Assembly: GCA_963968595.1 (NCBI GenBank)
Contig: CAXAHJ010000010.1
Span: 5,414 to 69,413, forward strand
DNA: 64,000 bases
Source: GCA-2730975 sp937893275
GTDB taxonomy: Bacteria; Verrucomicrobiota; Verrucomicrobiia; Opitutales; Seribacteraceae
Direction: 5' to 3'
Program-made: the position numbers and the translations under genes
Notes under the pieces: generated by a model
Told to the model about the DNA's origin: nothing
The model's input: only the letters and a program-made list of their open reading frames with translations
The model's database searches: none
Shown: in pieces, positions 54,106 to 62,129 of the stretch
Layout: every line of letters begins with the position of its first letter
Position numbering within the stretch: the first letter of the stretch is position 1

Positions 54106-55142
54106 GCCTGACCGACACCTTTATCAAACTTTCCGAGAGTGGTCATTTACCCGACTTTATAATTCGGGCTGGCATTCGCAACCTCTGCCGGCAAAGGATT
54201 GGTCAATGTAAAACTGAAGACTGCGAGGCCAATGCCGAACTTGCGGAAAAATATATCGAAGACTCCGACTCTTCCTCAATGGCCGTCCTCACAGGCAAGG
54301 CGAATGAACAACACTACGAGGTGCCGGCGGAGTTCTATCAACGGGTTCTCGGCAAAAACCTCAAGTACAGTTGCTGCTTTTTCGAGCCACACGCCAACGA
54401 CCTGTCACAGGCAGAGGATCAGGCTCTTGAACTAAGTTGTGAGCATGCCTGCTTAGAGGATGGGATGGAAATTCTCGAGCTCGGATGTGGTTGGGGTTCC
54501 CTCTCTCTCTGGATGGCAAAGCAATTCCCTAAGGCCCGAATCACCTCTGTGTCCAACTCCCATTCCCAGCGAAAGTACATCCTCGATCAAGCAAGGGAGC
54601 GCGGGTTGACCAACCTCGATATCCTAACTGAAGACGTCAACGTATTCGAGACTGACAATCACTTTGACCGGGTGGTATCGGTCGAGATGTTCGAGCATGT
54701 TCGAAACCACAGGGAACTCTTTAGTCGCATTCACTCTTGGCTGAAACCCGGCGGCAAATTATTCACTCACGTCTTTTGCCATCGATCGACCTCCTACCCC
54801 TTCGAGGTCGAGGGCGAGGATGACTGGATGTCGAAACATTTTTTCAGTGGTGGAACCATGCCTGCAGATGAGCTCTTCCTTCGCATTTCCGGCTCTCTCG
54901 AACTGGAGAGGAGGTGGAGATGGTCCGGCAAACACTACGCAAAAACCTCTGAATGTTGGTTGGCCAACATGGACGAAAACCGTAATGTTATTCTCAAGCT
55001 CTTTCAGCAGGAACTTTCCGAAAAAGAAGCATTTCTTGCATTCCATCGTTGGCGAATCTTCTTCCTCGCCTGTGCCGAGACCTTTGGTTTTCGAAATGGA
55101 CAGGAATGGTGGGTAAGCCATTATCTTTTTAAAAAACTATGA
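54102..55142 (+). CDS. Second Cfa-like SAM-dependent methyltransferase
   Basis: The 346-residue protein has a shorter N-terminus than the upstream Cfa and the methyltransferase core: HYEVPAEFYQRVLGKNLKYS near 71, EILELGCGWGSLSLWMAK near 122, VVSVEMFEHVRNHRELFSRI near 190, LKPGGKLFTHVFCHRS near 213. It lacks the EAVGHEY bicarbonate motif of true cyclopropane synthases and resembles the subgroup related to coclaurine N-methyltransferase. It may put a methyl branch rather than a cyclopropane on its acyl substrate; this is inference. Coupled to both neighbours by 4-base overlaps. Confidence 0.87.
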   Translation: MSLTDTFIKLSESGHLPDFIIRAGIRNLCRQRIGQCKTEDCEANAELAEKYIEDSDSSSMAVLTGKANEQHYEVPAEFYQRVLGKNLKYSCCFFEPHANDLSQAEDQALELSCEHACLEDGMEILELGCGWGSLSLWMAKQFPKARITSVSNSHSQRKYILDQARERGLTNLDILTEDVNVFETDNHFDRVVSVEMFEHVRNHRELFSRIHSWLKPGGKLFTHVFCHRSTSYPFEVEGEDDWMSKHFFSGGTMPADELFLRISGSLELERRWRWSGKHYAKTSECWLANMDENRNVILKLFQQELSEKEAFLAFHRWRIFFLACAETFGFRNGQEWWVSHYLFKKL

Positions 55143-56389
55143 GTCATAAGATCGTAATCCTTCTTTTCAGTCTGTTCCTAGGAATGTTACAGGCAAAACC
55201 CTCAACCGTTGCCTCCAACGACCTATCTTGGCCACAATGGCGAGGACCGACTCGCGATGGTTATGTCGAAAAGGGATCTCCTTGGCCCAAAGGAATCTCC
55301 AAGGAAAAACTCCGCCTTTCGTGGCGAAAGGAATTGGGAAAGGGCTACCCCGGACCAGTCCTCTCCGAAAAGCTGGTGTTCACTGTCGAGAGCAAGGGAA
55401 AGAACGAGATCGTTAGGGCCTTCGACAAGGCGAGCGGAGAACAGAAGTGGGAAGCGAGTTGGACCGGATCGATGAGCGTTCCCTTCTTTGCCTGGAAAAA
55501 CGGAAGTTGGGTGCGTTCGACCCCGGCTTACGATGGCAAGAATCTTTATGTTGCTGGGATGCGCGACTTCCTCGTCTGCCTCGATGCCGATACAGGAAAG
55601 AAAAAATGGTCGGTCGACTTCATGAAGCGATACAAGGCGCCCCTACCGGCTTTCGGCTTTGTCTGTTCCCCACTAATCGATGGTGACCACCTGTATGTAC
55701 AGGCTGGATCCGGGCTCGTTCAGCTGGATAAGGAAACAGGCAAGTCGATTTGGCGCACGCTCTCCGACAAGGGTGGCATGTACGGCAGTGCCTTTTCTTC
55801 CCCCACTATCGCCTCTCCCCAAGGCAAACGACAACTGCTCGTCCAAACGAGAACTGACTTGGCGGGCGTCGACCTGAAAGATGGCAAAGTTCTATGGCGT
55901 CAACCGATAAAGGCCTTTCGCGGCATGAACATTCTGACTCCCACCATTTTCGGCAACGGCATCTTCACAAGCAGCTACGGCGGCAAAACCCTCTTGTTCG
56001 ACTTGTCGGAAACGCCATCAGGATTCTCCGTTAGTGAAAAGTGGCAAAACCGGCAGGAAGGATATATGTCAGGGCCAATAATAATCGATGGTTTTTGCTA
56101 CATTCATCTTAGGAAACAGCGAATGACTTGCATCGACATGAAGAACGGAGACACCAAATGGATAAGTCAAAAGTCCTTTGGGAAATACATGTCTATGGTA
56201 TCGAACGGGAAGGAAATCCTAGCCCTTGATGAAGACGGCACTCTCTACCTCATCGAGCCGAATTCCCAAAAACTATCGATAAGGGAAAACCGAGAAATTT
56301 CCGAAGAACCAAGTTGGGCCCACCTCGCTATTTCTGGTCGACAAATATTTGTTCGTGAACTCGAAGCCATTGCTTGTTACGAATGGTGA
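55139..56389 (+). CDS. Exported PQQ-like beta-propeller protein
   Basis: The 416-residue protein has a signal peptide (VILLFSLFLGMLQA) and begins its mature part with LSWPQWRGPTRDGY, the hallmark of this propeller family. Blade motifs include AFDKASGEQKWEAS near 85, CLDADTGKKKWSVD near 142 and VDLKDGKVLWRQP near 243. It ends the ATGA-coupled chain that began with the desaturase. It is the third member of this family in the window; two of them are last genes of candidate light-regulated operons. Confidence 0.82.
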   Translation: MSHKIVILLFSLFLGMLQAKPSTVASNDLSWPQWRGPTRDGYVEKGSPWPKGISKEKLRLSWRKELGKGYPGPVLSEKLVFTVESKGKNEIVRAFDKASGEQKWEASWTGSMSVPFFAWKNGSWVRSTPAYDGKNLYVAGMRDFLVCLDADTGKKKWSVDFMKRYKAPLPAFGFVCSPLIDGDHLYVQAGSGLVQLDKETGKSIWRTLSDKGGMYGSAFSSPTIASPQGKRQLLVQTRTDLAGVDLKDGKVLWRQPIKAFRGMNILTPTIFGNGIFTSSYGGKTLLFDLSETPSGFSVSEKWQNRQEGYMSGPIIIDGFCYIHLRKQRMTCIDMKNGDTKWISQKSFGKYMSMVSNGKEILALDEDGTLYLIEPNSQKLSIRENREISEEPSWAHLAISGRQIFVRELEAIACYEW

Positions 56390-56405
56390 ACACCGAAACT
56401 CGAAC

Positions 56406-57095
56406 ATGCGCATACATTGGCTTCAGCACGTGCCCTTCGAGGGTTTGGGTTGCATGAGCGAATGGTTCCTCTCAAGAGGTCATGAACTGTCTTGCACCCG
56501 TCTCTTCGAGGAACCTGCTCTACCAGTTCTCGAGCATTTCGACTGGTTGGTCGTCATGGGAGGTCCAATGGGCGTTGGCGATTCCATTAAGTTCCCGTGG
56601 TTAATCCCTGAGATGGATTTGATTCGATCCGTAATCAAGAACGGCAAGAAAATTATAGGCGTGTGCCTAGGAGCTCAATTGATGGCTGCGGCGATGGGGG
56701 CCAAGGTTGGTAAAAACCCTCACAAGGAAATTGGATGGCTTCCCGTGAACCACAAAGGAGCGGCAAATACTGTATTCACCAAAAATTTGCCGAAAACTTT
56801 CGATGCCCTTCATTGGCATGGTGATACCTTCGACATACCGCAAGGAGCGGAGCAGTTGCTTTCGAGCGAAGCCACCGTAAACCAAGGGTTTTGCGCTGGT
56901 AGAAGTGCTCTGGCCCTCCAATTTCACTTGGAGCTTAGAGTTAGCGACGCCACTCGAATCGCCGAGGCATGCCCCGATGACCTAACGCCTGGAACCTATG
57001 TTCAGCAACCGGAAGAATTCACCACGAAAAAGGACTTGTTCGTAAAAGCGAACAAGCTGATGGAACATCTCCTCGAAACCTTAGAAAAGAGTTAA
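56406..57095 (+). CDS. Class I glutamine amidotransferase-like protein
   Basis: The 229-residue protein (ATG at 56406) resembles GMP-synthase-type amidotransferase domains: FDWLVVMGGPMGVGD near 45, the nucleophile Cys in IIGVCLGAQLMAAAMG (Cys ~87) and the His-Glu site in LALQFHLEL near 174, where the usual FHPE reads FHLE. It may act on glutamine or gamma-glutamyl compounds, or in thiol/polyamine turnover. It begins 16 bases after the PQQ-like gene and may be the last gene of the operon. Convergent with metY. Confidence 0.86.
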   Translation: MRIHWLQHVPFEGLGCMSEWFLSRGHELSCTRLFEEPALPVLEHFDWLVVMGGPMGVGDSIKFPWLIPEMDLIRSVIKNGKKIIGVCLGAQLMAAAMGAKVGKNPHKEIGWLPVNHKGAANTVFTKNLPKTFDALHWHGDTFDIPQGAEQLLSSEATVNQGFCAGRSALALQFHLELRVSDATRIAEACPDDLTPGTYVQQPEEFTTKKDLFVKANKLMEHLLETLEKS

Positions 57096-57116
57096 TTACC
57101 GACCACCTCGCCTCGG

Positions 57117-58400
57117 TCAAGAAGTCGCTACGGCCAAAGCTTGGTCGATGTCTGCGAGGATATCTTCGGAATGCTCCAAACCTACTGAAAGGCGAACCAA
57201 CTCGGGCGTAATGCCGCCCGCCGCTTGTTGTTCCTCGCTCATCTGGGAGTGAGTGGTCGTGGCTGGATGAATGGCCAAACTTTTGGCATCCCCGACATTG
57301 GCCAAGTGCGAGAAAAGTTCTAGGTTATCGATAAACTTGGATCCTGCTTCCGCACCCCCCTTGATTCCGAAAACGACCATGGAGCCACCCTTCCCTTGGA
57401 GATATTGCTGGTTCAGCGCATACATAGGGTCGCTCTCCAAACCAGGAAAGCGAACCCACTCCACGGATTCGTGCTCCTTCAGATGCTTGGCAACTGTAAG
57501 TGAGTTCTCACAATGCCTGTCCATGCGTAAGTGCAGGGTTTCTATCCCTTGCAAGAACTGCCAGGAATTCTCAGGAGAAATACAAGCTCCCAAGTTTCGG
57601 AGAGGAACGGTACGCATTCTCAAGATGTATGCCAGAGGAGACAAGGGTTCAGGCAAATCATGCCCCCAACGCAAACCGTGGTAACTGTTATCAGGTTGAT
57701 CAAACAACGGGAAATTGCCATTGCCCCAGTTGAATCTACCTGAATCGACTACCACTCCTCCGATGCCGTTGCCATGTCCACCCAACCACTTGGTCAGGGA
57801 ATGAACAACTATGTCGGCTCCATGCTCTATGGGTCGAGTGAGGTAAGGTGTGGAAAACGTGCTGTCCACGATCAAGGGAATCCCATTAGAGGAGGCAATT
57901 TCACCAATTGCCTTGAGGTCGGCGACATCCAGACCGGGATTACTTACGCTTTCGCAAAAGAGAGCTTTTGTCTTGTCCGTTATGGCGGCTGCGAAATTTT
58001 GTGGATCGTTAGGGTCGACGAACTTCACGGTGATTCCCAGTTTAGGCAGGATGTCGTTGAACTGGGTATAGGTCCCACCATAAAGATTATTGGCGGAAAC
58101 GATTTCATCACCTGCCTCGGCGAGGTTGATGATCGAATAAAAGACCGCACTCGTGCCGGAAGCTATACCTAGCCCGGCCGCTCCACCTTCCAAACCTGCT
58201 ACCCGCTGCTCGAGAACGTCGGTCGTCGGGTTCATCAACCGCGTGTAAATATTTCCTAGTTCACGAAGTCCGAAAAGGTTGGCCGCGTGCTCGGTATTGT
58301 TAAACACGAAGGAACTCGTCTTATAGACGGGCACCGCGCGTGAAAGTGTTGTAGGTTCTGGCGAGTAGCCGAGATGAAGGCACTTGGTTTCAAGTTTCAT
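57117..58400 (-). CDS. metY: O-acetylhomoserine sulfhydrylase (MetY type)
   Basis: The 427-residue PLP enzyme starts METKCLH-like (KLETKCLHLGYSPEPTTLSR) and has IYTRLMNPTTDVLEQRVAGL near 52, ASGTSAVFYSIINL near 80, the PLP-binding Lys in VVHSLTKWLGGHGNGIGG near 205, and SLAIHPATTTHSQM near 379. These are diagnostic of the MetY/Cys-Met-metabolism family. It makes homocysteine (and methionine) from O-acetylhomoserine and sulfide. No SAM riboswitch was recognised in its ~170-base leader. Confidence 0.93.
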   Translation of the reverse strand: MKLETKCLHLGYSPEPTTLSRAVPVYKTSSFVFNNTEHAANLFGLRELGNIYTRLMNPTTDVLEQRVAGLEGGAAGLGIASGTSAVFYSIINLAEAGDEIVSANNLYGGTYTQFNDILPKLGITVKFVDPNDPQNFAAAITDKTKALFCESVSNPGLDVADLKAIGEIASSNGIPLIVDSTFSTPYLTRPIEHGADIVVHSLTKWLGGHGNGIGGVVVDSGRFNWGNGNFPLFDQPDNSYHGLRWGHDLPEPLSPLAYILRMRTVPLRNLGACISPENSWQFLQGIETLHLRMDRHCENSLTVAKHLKEHESVEWVRFPGLESDPMYALNQQYLQGKGGSMVVFGIKGGAEAGSKFIDNLELFSHLANVGDAKSLAIHPATTTHSQMSEEQQAAGGITPELVRLSVGLEHSEDILADIDQALAVATS

Positions 58401-58569
58401 GGATTGGATAGGGTTGGATGGGATTAACTAGATGAGGAATTTCAAAAAAGAAGAAAACGAATATTCACGAGAGGGAAAAAACGTCGAGACTGAATCCAAG
58501 GTAAATACCTCATCAAGCCAGAACTTCTAAAAATTCGGGGCCTAAGAAAAAACAGAAGGATGCTTTGAA

Positions 58570-59982
58570 TCAGACCAATTGAGGAATCGGCTTGGAGTCT
58601 GTGACGGCTTTCTTCACGTCATCGGGGATGCTTGACAAGAGACGAACTTGGCCAGGATCAAAAAGCGTATTCATAACGGTTCCGAGAAGCATATTCGGGG
58701 TCACCAAGTCCTCCGCCGGTTGGCCGACTAGCTTATCCGACTTGCCCACCACTTGACCCATTTTCAAGCCACCTCCGGCGAATGCGAGAGTGCAAAGGTT
58801 GCCCCAATGGTCTCTACCGCCTCTGGCATTGATCTTAGGCGTACGACCGAATTCGCCCGTAATGACGAGCAATATCTTCTCGGACAAACCTTTCCGAGAG
58901 CAGTCCTCAATAAAGGCGCTGGCGGCCTTGTCCACTGCCGGACCAAGGATGGGCATACCATCGTCGATCCCGAAAGCGTTGCCATGCATGTCCCAACCCG
59001 TGCTCGTAACAGTGACGAAACCGCATCCCGCTTCACAGAGGCGACGGGCCATAAGCATTTGTTTTCCGAGGGCGAGAGGAGCCTGTGCGGGAATGGCCTT
59101 TCCGTTTTTCTTTTTCTTGGGAAGGCCCCTGGGTATAGTGAATGCACCGGTGTCGTAACGCTCAACGAGGCGAGGGTCTTCGTTGGATAGGTCGAAAGCT
59201 TCAGTGACCCCACCAAGAATTACGTCGAAAGCCTTTTGGTGGAGAGAATCGGCTGAGGAAAGGGTGTTGTCCGACGAACGCTTCAGATCGTCAATCCGAG
59301 TCAAGAGACCTCTTCGGTTATCGAACCGTCCTTCCGGCAGACGAAGCTGCATATCATTGAGAATGCCGCCACCTTTACTTGGGTCGAAAGACGAGAAGGA
59401 CTTGGAAAGGTTTCCGACGGAAGTGATTCGATCGGCTTTGTTGTTAAGCTTATCGTATTTCTTCCCGCACGTGGAGGGCACGACGACACAATTGTTCGGC
59501 AAGCCCGTTTGAGCATTGGTCAAACCTGCCACGCGCGAATAAAGGGAGCCAAGGCAAGCACCTGTAGGATTGCCACCTGCGGCGACCAACGCAGAGGCCG
59601 ACCCATGACTGCCGTTACCATGTCGGAACGAACGCACTACGGCCATTTTGTGAGCCAGTTTGCCCAGCATTGGAAAATGGCTACCGAAGGTAACGCCGGG
59701 TAGTGAAGTCTTTACCTCGCCGAACATCGCTCTATACTCGGACGGAGCCGTCATTTTCGGGTCAAAGGTCTCTATGTGCGTTGGCCCACCCTGCAAGTTC
59801 AACATGACGACCGATCTGTCCTTTAGAAAATCGTAGGCCTTGTTTGCGGATGCGTGCGCCTTGAGAGACAGCGTGTCCAACAAGGAAAGACCTCCCAATC
59901 CCAGAGTTCCCACGCGAAGAAATTCACGACGCGAAAAGCCTTCGCAATTGGAAACCGTTTCACCTGAAAGAACCGTCAGCAT
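58570..59982 (-). CDS. DUF1501 protein with twin-arginine signal (second copy)
   Basis: The 470-residue protein has a Tat signal (SRREFLRVGTLGLGGLSLLD) and the DUF1501 blocks: VVMLNLQGGPTHIETFDPKM near 58, HKMAVVRSFRHGNGSHGSAS near 112, LLVITGEFGRTPKIN near 380 and RGGRDHWGNLCTLAFAGGG near 396. It is the paralogue of the gene at 22342 but has no DUF1549/DUF1553 partner next to it, so its partner may be elsewhere. Periplasmic, function unknown. Confidence 0.9.
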   Translation of the reverse strand: MLTVLSGETVSNCEGFSRREFLRVGTLGLGGLSLLDTLSLKAHASANKAYDFLKDRSVVMLNLQGGPTHIETFDPKMTAPSEYRAMFGEVKTSLPGVTFGSHFPMLGKLAHKMAVVRSFRHGNGSHGSASALVAAGGNPTGACLGSLYSRVAGLTNAQTGLPNNCVVVPSTCGKKYDKLNNKADRITSVGNLSKSFSSFDPSKGGGILNDMQLRLPEGRFDNRRGLLTRIDDLKRSSDNTLSSADSLHQKAFDVILGGVTEAFDLSNEDPRLVERYDTGAFTIPRGLPKKKKNGKAIPAQAPLALGKQMLMARRLCEAGCGFVTVTSTGWDMHGNAFGIDDGMPILGPAVDKAASAFIEDCSRKGLSEKILLVITGEFGRTPKINARGGRDHWGNLCTLAFAGGGLKMGQVVGKSDKLVGQPAEDLVTPNMLLGTVMNTLFDPGQVRLLSSIPDDVKKAVTDSKPIPQLV

Positions 59983-60153
59983 GTCTTAGGATTTCCAAAT
60001 CCTCTTAAAAATCGCAAGTAGGTTTCATGACGATATGCCAATCAGCGATCTTTCAGTAACATGGATAAAATGCTTATCTACCTGTATATTAGAAACTTGA
60101 GATCCAACAAGAGAAGGTCTTTCGGCACAGTTAGCTAATTGTTTCTGAAGTTG

Positions 60154-60172
60154 CAAAAAACGGAACCCGTTT
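60154..60172 (-). terminator. Probable Rho-independent terminator
   Basis: On the minus strand AAACGG-GTT-CCGTTT forms a 6-base-pair hairpin followed by further T residues, 31 bases past the stop of the gene at 60203-62107. The rest of the ~220-base gap up to 59983 shows nothing else I can assign. Confidence 0.5.
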
Positions 60173-60202
60173 ACGGAACGCTCGACTCCAAGTGTTCAGG
60201 CG

Positions 60203-62107
60203 TTACGGAACAGGCTCGAATTCCACCCACCGCGTACGAACCTGTCGACCAGTCTGAAGTTCCCATTCGCCCTTGGTGCGAAAAACATGGGATCCTTGGC
60301 GCTCACCCGCGGAATCATTCCAAGCATAGGTTACCTTTACCGGATCCGATTTGCCGGTTGCCTGCACCAGATGAGCCTCAGCCCGCAGGTAGCGCTTGCC
60401 ACCGTCATTGCGGAAACGAATCTGGATCGGCTTACCGGCCTGGGCGCGTATGGCGGAGAAGCCATAGCTAAAGCTCTGCGACCAAAAGTCTCCGGGTTCA
60501 TCCCCCCTTCGTGGTATTGTACGCCCCTTCACCACGGGAAGCCAACTTTCTCCCACGTCCAAGCTGTACTCTACATGATAGCGCACCTTTGGGTTCGGCG
60601 GGCTTCCGGATGCAACATGGGCGGATGCGTAAAGCCCTACGACCGGCCTGTTCGGTTTGATAGAAAGGGTGACCTCCTTTTGGCCAAATCCGCCGGCGGT
60701 TACATAGGACTTCGCTCGGTTCAATTCGGGACCAATCGCAAGTACCTCTTTTCCGGAGGCTTCGAAACTGATAGTGGTTGCGGTGTCCTTAAGCCTAGGC
60801 AAAACCGCGACATTGGCCTGGCAAACCGTCCGGATGGCCAAACCGGTGTTTTGCAACCGGCGAACCCCTACCCCGAAGCGCAACCAGTAGTGAGAACGAC
60901 CCTTGACCAAGTCCGTTAAATCGAGGCCATCCTGGAACCGCTTAGGAACTGTCCACGTACGGCCATCATCCAACGACACCGACACCCGGCAATTAGCCTT
61001 CCCATGCAGGACCAGCCCGTTGCGACACCCATCGTCATAAATGCTCCATGGCTTGTCGTTAGGCGGTGTCGCTCCAATTACATAGGGCGTCTGAAAAGAA
61101 AACGTGACCTGATTCTCCGACTCCCAAACGACACCTTCGCGATAATCGCCGCCGGCAAAATCCGGTCGGTAGACGTACTCGACGTTGGCGAAGCGCGCCT
61201 GACCATTGTGATGGGACGTACCGTTTCTTGAGCCGTGCATTTTCTCCGGTTGGTTAACCCAAGTACGTGAACGCTCCGGACCCGGTATGCCTTCGGTGTT
61301 GTAGTTTCGTCCCCAGAATACGAAGGTTTTACCATTTTCCAGTCCGGGTTCGAAATAACGTCGCATCCGCTCGCCACGACGCAGACGAAGCATGGGCGGA
61401 GGACCGGCATAGCCCGCTAAATACTCGGCAACGGCGTACTTTCGATAAGAATTCCCATCGCTCGGATGCAACCCACAGACCAACCAACCGCGCTGCCTCT
61501 CAGGCTTGTATGCACGGTTAATCCAACGATCGACATCCTTGTTGACTTCGCCGACCCCTAGGAGGCGCCGACCGGATTCATCAAAGATCACGGTAGACAA
61601 GTCATGGTCGAGCAAAGCCCACCTTCCCGACCCATAGGCTCCCCCCTGAAGAAACACCTCGAACGAATTGTGACCTGCCACGCCAACCCCACGCCCTCGA
61701 GCATGCCCAAGCAGATGATCGAGCTCCGCGGTCCATTGAGAATGGGTAGTGCCGCACAGCCCAAAGCCATAGCCGAATAAGCCATTCCAGTATTCGCGAA
61801 GTCGCTTGTCCTTGCCCTCGGTAAGGCCTTCGCCCCATAAGTCCCGACGCCCGGCCTCGCCATGCCAGTAATGGGTATTGCGCCAAAGCCAAGAGGCCAG
61901 TGCCTTGCTCTCGTCGGAATCGACGGGCCGACCGGTGGCTCGTTCATAGGTCTCGGCCTGCGTGGCGAACAAACGGTCGAAAGTGGAAATGGCGAGTTCG
62001 CCTGGATACCATGGATGGTCAGTGCGAATCTGCGGGTCACCGACGTCGCCGAAGACCTTGACTCCTACAACAAGGAAAAACAAGAGGGTGGAAGTTCTCC
62101 GGCTCAC
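60203..62107 (-). CDS. Exported protein with transglutaminase-like Cys-His-Asp core
   Basis: The 634-residue protein starts at a GTG and has a signal peptide (LLFFLVVGVKVFG). Residues ~105-190 show a papain/transglutaminase-like triad: Cys in GFGLCGTTHSQW near 118, His in VGVAGHNSFEVF near 143, and Asp in WALLDHDLSTVIF near 167. The remaining ~400 residues are beta-rich with sialidase-type phrases (SVSLDDGRTW near 380, EYSLDVGESWLPV near 533). It might cleave or cross-link peptides, or bind polysaccharide; the substrate is unknown. It starts 22 bases after the dehydratase stop on the same strand. Confidence 0.65.
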   Translation of the reverse strand: MSRRTSTLLFFLVVGVKVFGDVGDPQIRTDHPWYPGELAISTFDRLFATQAETYERATGRPVDSDESKALASWLWRNTHYWHGEAGRRDLWGEGLTEGKDKRLREYWNGLFGYGFGLCGTTHSQWTAELDHLLGHARGRGVGVAGHNSFEVFLQGGAYGSGRWALLDHDLSTVIFDESGRRLLGVGEVNKDVDRWINRAYKPERQRGWLVCGLHPSDGNSYRKYAVAEYLAGYAGPPPMLRLRRGERMRRYFEPGLENGKTFVFWGRNYNTEGIPGPERSRTWVNQPEKMHGSRNGTSHHNGQARFANVEYVYRPDFAGGDYREGVVWESENQVTFSFQTPYVIGATPPNDKPWSIYDDGCRNGLVLHGKANCRVSVSLDDGRTWTVPKRFQDGLDLTDLVKGRSHYWLRFGVGVRRLQNTGLAIRTVCQANVAVLPRLKDTATTISFEASGKEVLAIGPELNRAKSYVTAGGFGQKEVTLSIKPNRPVVGLYASAHVASGSPPNPKVRYHVEYSLDVGESWLPVVKGRTIPRRGDEPGDFWSQSFSYGFSAIRAQAGKPIQIRFRNDGGKRYLRAEAHLVQATGKSDPVKVTYAWNDSAGERQGSHVFRTKGEWELQTGRQVRTRWVEFEPVP

Positions 62108-62129
62108 AGTAAAGATTTAGCCAACATCA

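Noticed and set aside
58401..58569. Possible SAM riboswitch before metY
   Set aside because: The ~170-base leader has none of the conserved SAM-I or SAM-II core sequences that I could recognise.
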